This document shows positions 22,415 through 33,323 of a stretch of DNA of 64,000 nt, piece after piece (the stretch's first letter is position 1; every line of letters starts with the position of its first letter). The DNA is from Ophiura sarsii (Eukaryota; Echinodermata; Ophiuroidea; Amphilepidida; Ophiuridae): contig CM069449.1 in NCBI GenBank assembly GCA_035610835.1, forward strand, positions 15,167,963 to 15,231,962. The letters run 5' to 3'. The notes under the pieces are model-generated. The model made no database searches, was not told where the DNA came from, and saw only the letters and a list, made by a program, of their open reading frames with translations. The position numbers were made by a program, and so were the translations under genes.

Positions 22415-24111
22415 CACTACCGCCCGGAACTGCTTACGCAGTGATTATATCCTAGAAAATCCATCTTCTATGAACATACTATTGATTATTTTCACTAGTA
22501 ACGATGTTGCATATGTTCAATATATAGTTCTTCTTCACAAATTCATGTTTGTTGCATGTTACGATCATCGCATTTCATACAAAACTCAATAATTCGAGAC
22601 AAGTCAAAATCTACACAGTAAAATCCCATTGACATTTGCCTCATTAATATTCATGAGCTCATTACCGCTATTATTGCGCTATGGGGAAATTCTGTCTCAT
22701 CTACACCTTCTCTGAAAAATCCAGTTTTTTTAATAATTAATTGTTATGTTCACAAATACAATATGCTATAAGGATGCGCAGGTCTTATATATGCCTAAAA
22801 CATGGTAATTTTCTGAGGAGGTAATTTAAATTTCCCAGAAAAACCTGACATTTAAAAGACAATTTTATTATTTTGGTTTAAAAATCAGTGATCCAATACA
22901 CTCCAGAGAACCTCGCAGTTTGTCTGTATTTCGCACGAGGCAGCACAGGGCCCTGGCAGGTTTTAAAATCACCGCGACAATGGTTTGCATTCCGTACAAT
23001 GGATATGTAGGTCAGTCGATATTTTTTCCATCAGTTGTCGGCTATGTTATTGGAACAACATAGCCCAACAGCCCATCATACTATGCAAACCCGAACTTTA
23101 ACTGCCAGATGTGATTTAATTGGGCGATATCTCTATCTTTCACATTGCAATAGTCAACTCGCATTCATAAAAGAATGCGCTAAAAGGGTGATCGATTCTA
23201 GTCTAACAAAGGATTCGAACAAGTCCATTCAAAATAATGTATGTTGGATCACGCGGTAACTAAACTTATATTGGCCCTTATTGGGTGATTAATATTTTCT
23301 AATAGCGTAGGTCAGGCTTGGCTGGTCTCAAAATTCTCTAAACAGACTTGACAAGCCGTCTCGCTAGTGAGGTGTCACTACTTTGAGCATTTTGGTAACT
23401 CAAAAATGGGAAGATTACAATTTAACCAGCCATTTTCACCAACATGAGCTCAATGGTGTATAAAAATGTATGGTGTGCTTTGTGTACACTTCATGTCCAC
23501 CAGTCTGATGTATTTATAACCCATGTTCTAGGCGCACTTTTCAATATGACAGAATACCCCTGTATGCAAAATGGTAATTGCTGCTGCAAGTTTTAGTCCG
23601 AAGATTTTGCTGGTTCCCAGATCGCGACAGGTATCATTCTACAACCAAAACTTTAATAAAGTTTTATCTCGAAGTATCAGCTTTTTTTGGAAATTCCAGT
23701 AACATTGTCAAAACACGAGACATGTTTTAGGTATTAATTACCATTACAGATCCCTGTCATGATAATTATAGGTGTTTACATTTCGTAAAATAATGTAAAA
23801 ATAATGATTTGTCGGAGATGATTTTCGCAAGCAAGGATATCCCATAGCGCTATAACAGCGATAATGAGCTCATGAATATTAATGAGGCGAGAATTGCATG
23901 GGATTTCCCCATAGAGAAAATAGCGAGCTCAGAAAGATATTTATTTTGACAAATGTGTAGGCTACAAGGTCAAGGAAAGATGAATTTATGAATGAGAAGA
24001 TATCCAGGCACCTATATAAATAGGATTTGACCTTGATATGGGTAAAATTAGAATACTGTTTGGGGAATAAGTTCTCTCGATGGTGTGCGTAAGCAGTTCC
24101 GGGCGGTAGTG
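22415..24111. mobile_element. 1.7 kb palindromic element with TA flanks and CACTACCGCCC ends
   Basis: Ends are CACTACCGCCCGGAACTGCT on the left and the inverse AGCAGTTCCGGGCGGTAGTG on the right, each bounded by TA (22413-22414 and 24112-24113). Further inside, CCTCATTAATATTCATGAGC and CTCATTACCGCT...GCGCTATGGG (about 22640-22685) are mirrored at about 23842-23890. The middle (about 22900-23640) is unique. TA flanks and CACTACCG-type ends recall Tc1/mariner families, which is inference. The interior 75-codon ORF (23035-23259) shows no transposase motif. Confidence 0.82.
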
Positions 24112-24367
24112 TATATCGCCCATAGTATCTGTGAATTTTCAATCAGTCACTCAAGGAGGTGGCTTCAAAGATCTGGAGAATATCACATGTGTAAAGTTCC
24201 AAATGTTTTGGATTGTAGAAGGTAAGGATATATGTCAAGTTTCAACAAAAGTCGTACTGTTCAAAAGAAAGCAGTATGCCCATACAATTACAAAATCCTT
24301 CATTTCGGACCACTTGCCCCACGGACCACTTGCCCCATATTCCCCTATCTATACGTGAAATTGAAAT

Positions 24368-24623
24368 ATTCAGTAAGAGTCAAGACTTTATAAAGGGGTC
24401 AAAAAAAGTAAGTCCCCCTCTAAAATTAGATTACCTTTGTTTACATAACTTCACACACAATTAGACGTTTTGACAAATTTAAACGATATTTTAATATTCA
24501 GTAAGAGTCAAGACTTTATAAAGGGGTAAAAAAAGTAAGCCCCCCCCCCCCTCTAAAATTAGATTACCTTTGTTTACATAACTTCACACACAATTAGACG
24601 TTTTGACAAATTTAAACGATTAT
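24368..24623 (+). repeat. Tandem duplication, period 128 bp
   Basis: ATTCAGTAAGAGTCAAGACT through GACAAATTTAAACGAT occurs twice in direct succession with very few differences, the main one being a longer poly-C run in the second copy (24541-24552). A recent duplication. Confidence 0.95.
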
Positions 24624-24639
24624 GAAAAGAAAAAACGCG

Positions 24640-25555
24640 TGGCTCCCAATAGAAAGTATTCCGTTTTCGATATCATGTTTACTTTTCCCAAAACAGTCAC
24701 ATTTCCTCGAAAGGATGTTTTCATTGATTTCTTATGTACCAAATCATCGATTTCTTATGTGAACCATTGATTTCTTATGTACCAAAAATAATCAATTCTC
24801 GAGTGTAAAATATTATTTTAATTGTTGTAAAATCAGCAACTCAAACCTGGAATAAAATCCAAAATCATTTATCCAACTTGTTATTGGATCATTTTAGCAA
24901 AACCAATTTTCCTGTGTGTAAATCCCAAAAAACGTGATCAGCTTACAACCCTTTCCAAAGTTTGCTTATTTCACAGTCGATTACTTTCATGTTGGGGGAA
25001 GATAAAACTAGATTAACTACGCTTTATACAAACATCAACAGTTATATGATTCAATGCACACATCAAATGGCCGTTTCAATACGTCCACAATGTTTTCTAT
25101 TCCCTGTAATATTGGAATTTTTTTTTAAATACCATTGAAGTTTACTCACGTTTGACAGCTTAGTGTGTTATGATTTACAAATGTCATCAAACTGAGCTCA
25201 TACGACAAGTTCTGCTACCTGTTGAGGGCGTTGTTGCGGTGATTATTGGGTCGTTGACATGACTTACGTACAGCCCCTCGTCTCATTTCATGGCGTCTAT
25301 TGACTTCGTCCGTCAAATCCCAGATTTTTGCATCAGTTCAGTCAATAACATGGCCTAAATGTAAAGAGAGCGATCCACAATCCCCATAGATACTTTCAAT
25401 ACACTCCGGGTATTTTTGTTTCTTGCTTTCTGATTGGTTCAACACTGAGTGTATGAATGTGCAACTATTCCTTTTTTTTAGCTATTTATCTAAATAAATA
25501 GGGCGCTCATACGCTTTTCTAATGCACCAGGCTATCAAGTAGCCGTCAGCGGAAT
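24640..25555. other. No gene; minor short repeats
   Basis: Three copies of CATTGATTTCTTATGTACCA-like sequence at about 24722-24785 are the only repeat seen. No domain-bearing ORF. Confidence 0.5.
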
Positions 25556-25559
25556 TACA

Positions 25560-25900
25560 AGTGAAGAATGAATGAATATTAACTCAGTTATGTGCCCAAA
25601 ACCAAATAAAGTCCGTTTTTTATTTTAACATTTTGTTCTTCTACACGTAGCGCAACAGGCCTCAGATTATTGATTAACTGGTACCGACTACTCGCGGGTC
25701 GATAGTAAGGTGAGGTTTTGGCGTTGCTTCAATTGATCTATGCAGCCCATACACACACCTGTCACACTGTCCAGCGTGTTCAAAACTCAAGTGTCCAAAT
25801 TTAAACTCAACTTTGTTATAGCGAATTATTAACCGATCTTCATGAACAATGTCTCAAATTAAAGAAAATATATTTTGTACAGCTTTATAATTTAATATTT
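25560..25900. mobile_element. Diverged relative of the 11/13.6 kb palindromic MITE
   Basis: CAGATTATTGATTAACTGGTA, CGGGTCGAT, ACACACCTGTCAC, CGTGTTCAAAA and a final ATGTCTCAAATT occur in the same order as the corresponding landmarks of 11036-11612. The copy is much decayed and its ends are not clear. Confidence 0.4.
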
Positions 25901-26112
25901 TTACCCCTCCCCTGACGAAAAAACTCAATTTGGGCCCCCGCCCCCAACCCCCTAAAAAAAAAGGGGTGAGAAAAAAAGAAATAGGAAAAATTGAGAAAAA
26001 AGACCGAGGCTATTAGCCAAATAGAAGGCAAAATTGTACATGTAGTACATTTACTGTTCGATTTTTTTGGACTGTTCGATTTTTTTGGAATGTACGAATT
26101 TGTTTGACCTCA

Positions 26113-26155
26113 CCCCCCCCCCCCCCCCCCCCTTTGCATCCCCCCCCCCCCCCCC
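26113..26155 (+). repeat. Two adjacent poly-C runs (20 and 16 bases)
   Basis: C runs at 26113-26132 and 26140-26155 separated by TTTGCAT. ORFs over them on both strands are low-complexity artefacts. Confidence 0.95.
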
Positions 26156-26174
26156 TCATTTTGTTTCGGGCTAC

Positions 26175-26545
26175 GCCATTGAGGGTATACACCACCAGCA
26201 ATAGTTCCCTTTTGCGGTACAAACTGCGAGATTTTGACCGACTTTTTCAATTATACTCATTAGATTGGGTATTACAACTCTTGTATGAGTCAGTTGCAAA
26301 GTACAAAATTCCTGATTTTTAAAATGTTCTTGTTTGAAAATTTTCCTAAAGTTTTAAACGACCATGAATCGAGCTGCAAGGTCCGTCCTGAGTTTTGGGG
26401 CGTAAATAAGAGGCCGAAACCTCCGCTACATCAAATTAATCGCGAAATTCACCTTGAAAAATCTGGGAATAATCTCTGTAAATGTCATATAAGGACGTAT
26501 GGGATAACTCCAGTTACAGCCGATTGTTTGACCCCTACTTTGCAC
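26175..26545 (+). repeat. Duplicated block, copy 1 (see 27530-27728)
   Basis: GGGTATACACCACCA, AGCAATAGTT(C/T)CC, TTTTGCGGTACAAA and the 70-base segment from GGAATAATCTCTGTAAATG to TTTGACCCCTACTT are shared in the same order with 27530-27728. Spacing differs (about 370 bp here, 200 bp there). The 146-codon ORF 26285-26725 covers part of it and is unrecognised. Confidence 0.75.
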
Positions 26546-26966
26546 GTAGCGTCTATGGGGAATGCATTGGTAGTGCATACCCTTGAAGCTGCGGGCTTCA
26601 ACTGTGTACCAAAAGGTTGGGAATCAACCAAATTCTCAATGAAATCTCATACACATGATGATCTACACGCGGGGCAAGGTCTAGTTAGGCCTACATTGTT
26701 TAATCCTTTCAAAAATCGTTTTTAATCAACTAGTAATGATGTCGTTTTCTTTGGAAATTTTCAACAAGAAACACCTTCAAAAATCCAGGACATTTTGTAT
26801 TTCATATAATGAATCATACATGAGTTCGAATTCAATCTCATGAGGTTTTTATTGTTTTAAACGAGTCAAAATGATCATTAGTTTGAGTAGCGACTTTCGT
26901 TGACACAGGTTAAGTTCTCACACAATTCCACTTCCAATGCCAATTGGATTAAACGTTAAAAAAGTG

Positions 26967-26981
26967 CGGGGGGGGGGGGGG
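26967..26981 (+). repeat. Poly-G run, about 15 bases
   Basis: Uninterrupted G run before TCCGAAGG. Confidence 0.9.
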
Positions 26982-27529
26982 TCCGAAGGAGTCCATTGAA
27001 GTTATTTCTAGTGATCTATGTGTTTTTGAACGATGATAAATAGTAGGCCAGGAGTACTGAGAGGGGTCCTTTGGGTTTCACTCATGTCAAAAGACGCTTT
27101 AAAGCTCGTGAATTCAATGAAAATGCATGTCGGGCGTAATTGTCGGGTCATATTATATGCGTTTCAGCCATCTGAATGTTAGGCCTACTCGCCTATATGA
27201 TTTAAAATGCAAGTAATTGTGAAATGATAGCATTGTAAAATCGATAATAATGCTTAATTTTCAACTATCTACAGGGTAATCAATACGAGCGGACCTATAG
27301 ACTTTTCAGTAATCTAGTAAAAGGCCCTCGGGGAGAAATTTTCTTTAAAAAGCGCGTACACGCGCACCTTCGCACCGTTTGAAATTTCACGTTTTGACCA
27401 TGTGTCTTGTGGAGTCCGCATCTTCAAAACGGAAGCATGAAATGTAATATAACTTGGGTATTTAGCTCAGAATTTCATTGGCAACAATCTGAAATATGTC
27501 TCGTTTGATGTAGACAAAATGTGTCCTCT

Positions 27530-27728
27530 TAAAGGGTATACACCACCAATGCACTCTGGGATAGCACGTCCGGTAAAAGTTTATCACAGCAATAGTTTCC
27601 TTTTGCGGTACAAAATATCCTTTTGATATGTTTTGCGGACATCCCTTAGGAATAATCTCTGTAAATGTCATATAAGGACGTATGGGATAACTCCAGTTAG
27701 AGCCGATTGTTTGACCCCTACTTCCTAC
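27530..27728 (+). repeat. Duplicated block, copy 2
   Basis: Near-identical over about 70 bp to 26466-26540 (one evident substitution, GTTACAGCCG versus GTTAGAGCCG) and sharing the TATACACCACCA start. It is followed by a short CTGTCCGTC/CGTCTGTC microsatellite. The minus-strand ORF of 128 codons over this area shows no domain. Confidence 0.75.
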
Positions 27729-27815
27729 TGTCCGTCCGTCTGTCCGTCCAATGCCTTCGGGTGCAGATCCCTGCCCATCTGCCCATGTAATCGCTTTGCA
27801 AAGGGATCTTAGCCC

Positions 27816-28290
27816 TATGCTGGTTCCCTGCATCAATGGGCTCCACACAACTTATCCATAGATGCAGGTACGCGCCGATTTCCACTCAAATCTGATTTGC
27901 TGGCATAAAAGTCATGCATATTCATGATTGACACCAAAATAGATCCACAAATAAATGTGATCAAGCCAGCGGCACGCTTAGAATGATAACAAATTTGCTG
28001 ATTGGCACAAACAACACGTGTATCTGCGCTAACCGCAGCGCCGGACTTCACACGCACATGCACGCATGTCATATCGCGCTCCCCATCGCGCCGTAGCTAT
28101 GGCAGCGCGACAATGCATCAGCGTTCGATGCGGTATCTCAGCTACAGTGTGTTGATCGTTATTTACCTTATGCCACAACAGAGCGACAATGCAATGTGTT
28201 GAGCTTACGGTTACGGACGGCAATGGATTTGCCTGTACCTGCACCTATAGATAAGTTGGGCCGGGGATCTAGGGTGCAGGGAACCAGCAT
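27816..28290. mobile_element. Mutator-like MITE, 475 bp, with perfect 10-bp target duplication
   Basis: ATCTTAGCCC occurs immediately left (27806-27815) and right (28291-28300). Ends are TATGCTGGTTCCCTGCA and the inverse TGCAGGGAACCAGCAT, with a second inverted block inside (ACTTATCCATAGATGCAGGT versus ACCTATAGATAAGT). A perfect 10-bp duplication with TIRs fits the Mutator superfamily (usual 9-11 bp). The interior is unusually rich in CpG and GCGC and has no transposase. Confidence 0.85.
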
Positions 28291-28324
28291 ATCTTAGCCC
28301 CATGTAGACAGCAAACTGTTGCTA

Positions 28325-28420
28325 CGCGCTCGCGTATAAACAAAACAAAACATGGCGCACGCGATTGCCGGCGCACGCGTAATGGCGCAGACCGTAAGGT
28401 GCGTACGCGTTCGTGGCGCA
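28325..28420. other. CpG/GCGC-rich patch
   Basis: About 95 bp rich in GCGCACGCG and GCGTACGCG motifs (GGCGCACGCGATTGCCGG, GTGCGTACGCGTTCG), sharply different from its AT-rich surroundings. It may be the remnant of another element or a small CpG-rich regulatory patch; no gene start is visible beside it. Confidence 0.45.
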
Positions 28421-28496
28421 AACTGGGTCTTTTCATAGGGGCGGGTAAAAGGAAGCCGTCCGGTGGCTAACAAAGAGAGAAAAAGGACTCCAATTA

Positions 28497-29110
28497 ACTT
28501 TCACTCCCGGGCGTGTTTTTGTATGAGTTAAACTATATGCATATGATCAGGAGGTAAAAAAGGATCAGATGGCGGGTTAGGGTTAATAAAGGCACTGTGA
28601 GCGTAAACCGTAGGCCTTCATCCAGGAACACGTTATGTGTTAAACATGTTATTGTTAAAGTGATTGCGAATTGCGGTGGTATGATGTCGCTGGGTGCCTC
28701 AACATCCCATCGCGGACCCATCTATGCGCGCAGGCCACAACGGGCCCTCATCATGCCTATCATGGGATGTCTTTTATATGTTAGAGGGACATGTATAAAT
28801 ATAAATGGGCGGTGTGAGCAAACATTTAGCTCCAATTATATATATCTTTAACTCTCTGGCGTGTTTTTGTCACGGTTTTTATGAGTTAAACTATGCATGC
28901 ATGATCAGGATGAAAAGAGTCAAAGGGGGGGGGGGGGGGGGGGGGGGCTTCAGTCTGCATGCGCCAGGAATCAAACCCAGACCTTGAGCGTGCAAGTGGG
29001 TACAGTGTTGTACTTTAACACTATCGCAATTCGGATAGGCCCTAGGCCAATCATGGGATGTCTGTTACATAAATGGGAATGTTACATGGATATCGGTGTG
29101 CGCAAACATG
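28497..29110. repeat. Local duplications and tRNA-like SINE head
   Basis: GGCGTGTTTTTGT...TATGAGTTAAACTAT at about 28512-28537 recurs at about 28858-28892, and ATCATGGGATGTCTTTTA with a GTGTGAGCAAACAT end at about 28756-28827 recurs at about 29050-29110. Between them is a 23-base poly-G run (28925-28947). On the minus strand about 29040-28945, GTCTGGGTTTGATTCCTGG resembles a B box, consistent with a tRNA-derived SINE, though the A-box side is weak. Confidence 0.5.
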
Positions 29111-29859
29111 CGTGATTTAAATACATATACATGTATGATACGTTTAGGCATGTCTACGGAGGAATAATCAATGTCGACACACAGTTCTCAAGAATGGGCA
29201 CAGATGATCATGACGATAGACCCCTCCTCTCGCTGACTCTAAAACTAAAAGACCTCTGAACTAAGACCCCAATATTAAACCCTAACCCTAGGCCTAATAA
29301 CACATAATTACATGGATACGCACATGGGGTAGCCTACCTATTTTTAAGGGCACATGAGGTTCCTGTATGGGGATTTTGAATATTAATGGCACCTGTGATA
29401 ACTGAATTTTAAGAGTATACACATCACATAAACCCCTAACCCGAGAACCGCCCAACCCACGAACCGCAAATTCTAGTAGTGTATAATATTGCAAACTACT
29501 TGACAGGGGCTCTACTCATTTCGAGTAGCGAAGTAACCAGGAGGGGTTAAGGATAGCCTATACATTGACAAATGATATCGTGTAATGAGACAAGTACAAC
29601 AAAAAACATTTGGTTAACATTTTTAATAGCTCCCACAATCCCGCAAAAGAGTACAATTGTAAGCCTGGCAATTTTCTTTATTTTATACTGAGGAAAAATC
29701 GGTTCGACCAACGAATGGCATTTGCACATTTTTCTCTTTTTAATTAAATGTATAATTTCTCATGCATTTATTTTCAGTTCTCAATGGTTATCTCTGAAAC
29801 CTTTCTTTTGGCCAATTCTACAAACATTAATTGAGTTATGTATGATGTCAAATTAATAC
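29111..29859. other. No gene recognised
   Basis: A short AACCCTAACCCTAGG occurs at about 29277-29292; two telomere-like repeats are too few to matter. Otherwise unremarkable AT-rich sequence. Confidence 0.5.
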
Positions 29860-29863
29860 TTAG

Positions 29864-30415
29864 CAGTCTCTTCCTGTAAGAGTGTACCATGTCGTGATTC
29901 ATGAGTCGTCAGATCATTAACTAGAAAACAGTGGATGTATTATCATACTAAACGGACAAATCCGAACTTTTAGCCAGCTGACTGTTTCGGTGTAGTCGAC
30001 ACAAAAAGTTTGAAGTTTAAGAAAAAGTTACTGAAGCGTACACTGCATTCCTAGCAAATGGAACATTTTGCGCCAACTTCATTTTTTGAAACCCTTCAGT
30101 TGGGTACTTAATGAAAGTGAGAATAAAACATGGGATCTCGTTGGCGCGTCGTGTCGTGCTCACTCGAATACAAGTTCATACGAAAGACCTTAAAGTCTTT
30201 AACAAATTCAGAAGTGAAATTTGTTGGGATCTTGTTGGCGCACGGAGATAATGAAGGTCATAGGTCAAATTTTACTATTTTGAGCCATTTTTCGCACCAT
30301 AGTAAATCCGTGCGCAATCTTCACAACACCTTGGAAATGACATACAGTTGCAAAAATGGTTTATATTGAATAACAAAAATGAAGAAACACACTTTTGGAT
30401 TACAGGCAGTGACTG
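29864..30415. mobile_element. Internally deleted relative of the 2.1 kb TTAA hairpin element
   Basis: Left end TTAG-CAGTCTCTTCCTGTAAG and right end CAGGCAGTGACTG-TTAA match the termini of the element at 4252-6366. Internally it keeps GGGATCTCGTTGGCGCG (30122), GGGATCTTGTTGGCGCACGG (30225) and AAATCCGTGCGCAATCTTC, the left-arm order of the long copy, but the long right arm is missing, leaving about 550 bp. It confirms the ends and the TTAA target preference. Confidence 0.82.
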
Positions 30416-30554
30416 TTAAGTGTACTTTGATTAAAATCGGAATCATTTACAGTGATATAGGAATACTAAAACTGCTGTGCAAAGTGGTATTATTGAAGTT
30501 GAATTACTTAAAACGCCAAATTTATTATCATTACTAACCCCTCACCATTCATAA

Positions 30555-31987
30555 AGGCCCGTATTCTCGTAACGTATTTAAACGCAGTTTTAGACTAAAC
30601 ACGTGTTTAAAAGGTGTATGTTCCGATCACTTTTTTGGGCTATGATTTTTTGTTCACATTAAGGTATTTTGATATCAGAAGAATCCCCATATTGTTCTCA
30701 TTATGTCTGTAAAATCTTCGGGGTCAGAAATGTTCCATTTAGAAAGTATAGGCTAAACTGTGGTAGATTACTGCCAAAGGTGGTTAACCACACACCAGTT
30801 TGTGTACTTCTCAATGTGCGCATTTCTTGTGACCTTGTCCTTTTAGAATAAGAACCATTGGAGTTATGCAACTCAAACTTTGGAATGCGACAATATTAAG
30901 GATGACCTTTCATGTAAAATAGAAAACATTAAGTTGAAAATCGGGCCAGCAATCAGAACATCTACCTTGACTTTAAACACATCCAACGACACAAATCTCG
31001 AAAATTTGTTTAACTTGAACCCCACTTGAACACGCGTCTAACTCACTGAAAAGGGCATCAACTGTATGTATGCCTTGGTCGATATAACCCACATTGAATA
31101 CGCGTAAAATAAACGTACGACCATTCAAGAGATGAGATTTGCGGAGTTAAAAACGGGTTTTATTAAACCCGTCTATGGCAAGTAGTTTGCACAATAGACT
31201 AGATAAACGTCGATAAACCTGGTTTATCGACCGATAAACCATGTTTAAATCAAAGACTATATAATAATGTTTTATATCATATATAGGCTACATAGTAATA
31301 TATAAAGCAGTTTACCAACCCATGGTGTTTTACAGTAGACAATATAACAACAAATATTAACAACCACCGGTGAATGTCCCAACGAAAAATAAGCAAGGAC
31401 ATTTACCGGCGAGGTTGTTGTAATATTGTCTATTGTAAACACCGTGGGTTGGTAAACTGCTTTATAAATATTATATATATGATATAAAACATTATTATAT
31501 CAAAGACTATGTTAATCGCATAGAAACACCAGGTTTATCAAATCGAAAAACCAAGTTTATCGTCGATTTTCGTATTTTTTTTCGCGAAAAAAAAACAGGT
31601 TTCTCGACCGATAAACTTGTTTTTTCGAATAAAATAATAACAATCGACGATAAATTTGATTTTTGATATGATAAACCTGGTTTTTCGATTTGATTGTCAT
31701 ATTTTTTGAAATCATCAAATCAAATCGAAAAACCAAGTTTATCGTAGTTTTCATAGTTGTTATTCTCGAAAAAGCAGGTTTCTCGACCTACAACCCCATT
31801 TTTGGGGCAAAAAAAAAAGTTTCTCGACCGATAAACCTGGTTTTTAAATCGAAAAGCAGGTTAATCTCTTCTATTGTGCAAAATACTTAACATACATAAA
31901 AGGTAAACTCTGATCGCGTTTAATTTATAGAGTTTAGTTAGTCACGTTTTTTTAGCTAAAATCGCGTTTAGTACGAGAATACGGCCT
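30555..31987. mobile_element. 1.4 kb TIR element with ATAA flanks and GGCCGTATTCTCG ends
   Basis: Left end AGGCCCGTATTCTCGTAACG and right end (inverted) AGGCCGTATTCTCGTACTAA, each bounded by ATAA (30551-30554 and 31988-31991), an apparent 4-bp target duplication. The right half (31190-31870) is packed with TCGACCGATAAACC, GGTTTTTCGATTTG and AAAACCAAGTTTATCG motifs in both orientations. The interior 60-codon ORF (30669-30851) is unrecognised. Superfamily not assigned. Confidence 0.72.
31261..31498. mobile_element. 238-bp near-perfect palindrome with 12-bp target duplication
   Basis: Starts ATAATAATGTTTTATATCAT and ends with the exact inverse; internal AAAGCAGTTTACCAACCCA and ACAACC(A/T)CCGGTGAATGTCC are mirrored as well, with the centre near 31380. 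ATCAAAGACTAT lies directly on both sides (31249-31260 and 31499-31510), a perfect 12-bp direct repeat. It is nested inside the 30555-31987 element. A 12-bp duplication is longer than usual for Mutator (9-11) and hAT (8). Confidence 0.85.
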
Positions 31988-32147
31988 ATAATATTTAAAG
32001 ATTCCATTTAATTGGATAAGCTTTCTCGTTGAGCTGCAGTTCTCATCCCAAATAGCCTGAAAATATATAAAATAAACAATGCGTTATTCACAAACAATGT
32101 CTGTAAGTGTTAATACCTGCTGCAAATCACTTCTGAAAATTGCGTAG

Positions 32148-32352
32148 AATCACCACGTCTTACACAATGGAGTGTAACTTCATTGAAATAAGTCCGATAT
32201 TCATTATCTAAAATTCTAATGAAAGGGTACAGTATAGCAAATATGATAGAAAAACAACGGATCTAATCTCATTGATTGTGATGATGAAAAAAATTATTGA
32301 ACTTTGGGCATCGATGGGTACTAATCATTTAATCATTTTGGGACAGCCTGTA
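32148..32352. mobile_element. Solo arm of the 36.4 kb TIR element family
   Basis: From CACGTCTTACACAATGGAGTG through TTTGGGCATCGATGGGTACT to GGGACAGCCTG-TA, this matches the right arm of 36422-37490 (37285-37490) closely. The mirror arm is absent, so it is a truncated or one-ended copy. Confidence 0.75.
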
Positions 32353-32364
32353 CAGGCGCCCGAT

Positions 32365-32460
32365 GCGTCTCTTTTTAATAATGATAATACTAAAACCTCT
32401 ATAGCGCCTTACGTAAGCATCTGAAGGCGCTGTACACAGAATAAAAACCTATCATAAAAA
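32365..32460 (-). repeat. LINE or SINE 3'-end-like AGGCGC tail
   Basis: On the minus strand, CAGCGCCTTCAGATGCTTAC is followed by GTAAGGCGCTATAGAGGTTT and an ATTATTATC-type tail. This resembles the GCGCTATA-plus-(ATT)n ends seen at 58880-58990 and 42076-42125. No coding part is preserved. Confidence 0.4.
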
Positions 32461-33129
32461 CAGTAAAAATACCAATATGAAATTAACAATAAATATTGAA
32501 ATGAAAAAAGTGAAACATTTTTATAAAACATGATAAAATCCTGCAGAATTTAATACAGCGCAAGCAAATTACAATTTTTCAGAAAAATGTCATCAAACTT
32601 CAGGCAATGTCAAACAGGTTATAAAGGTGTGTCTTTAGCATTTTCTTGAAGCTTTTACGGATTTAACAGCTCAAATTTCTGAGGGTAGAGAGTTCCACCA
32701 CAACATGGTGCTGCTGAAAATGAACAATCACCATAGGTGCCAGTTGTGATGGCTTTAGTAGAAGGATGCTTCAATAAGACGCTGTCCGCGGTCGATGACC
32801 TCAAACTTCTAACAGGGCGATACATTGTCCATTGTCAACATAACAGCTATATGGCTAGGGTCCATTGATTGCTTTGAACGTTAGTAGCATGATCTTGAAC
32901 ATAATTCTTTTTTTGATGGCACGCATCAGTTACGTTGTTGAATATTTGCAATTCAGCGCAGCCTCACCCAAACGCAAAACGCACGGCACAACGCAGTGCA
33001 ATTTCATGCGCAAAGGTTTGCGTTGCAGTTTTAATTGTGTGGAATGTCACAAAAAAAATTCGCGTCGTATTCACACAACGTTTACCTATTTACCTATGAA
33101 TATTGACAGTCATGTTAATCACGTTAAAA

Positions 33130-33323
33130 TCGTTTGAATTTGTAAGGATGATTCAAATAAACTGCTAACAAGGAGACTGCATAATTCTGCAAAACAAGTT
33201 CTAAGTCACCAACAATAAAGGGAGTGTGTTTTATTAACATACTTACCATCTGTACCTATAGGAAGTAGTGTTAACGGAGTTGCATGGTAAATGAAATGAA
33301 AATAAAGAGTTAAATTGAGTATA
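33130..33323. repeat. Satellite monomer, leftmost (about 195 bp)
   Basis: Carries the family landmarks GATTCAAATAAACTG, GCAAAACAAGTTCTAAGTCA, ATTAACATACTTACCATCT and GTTAACGGAGTTGCATGGTA. The monomer is split by the insertion at 33324-34286; sequence resumes at 34289 as TTAGAATGAAATGATTGAAT. Confidence 0.9.

Noticed and set aside
23035..23259. 75-codon ORF inside the 1.7 kb palindromic element as a transposase remnant
   Set aside because: No DDE/D spacing or helix-turn-helix pattern visible.
26285..26725. 146-codon plus-strand ORF
   Set aside because: No recognisable domain, and it crosses a segment duplicated at 27.6 kb, where the frame is not kept as part of a longer ORF.
29277..29292. 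Telomere-like CCCTAACCCTA
   Set aside because: Only two repeats, internal; no array.
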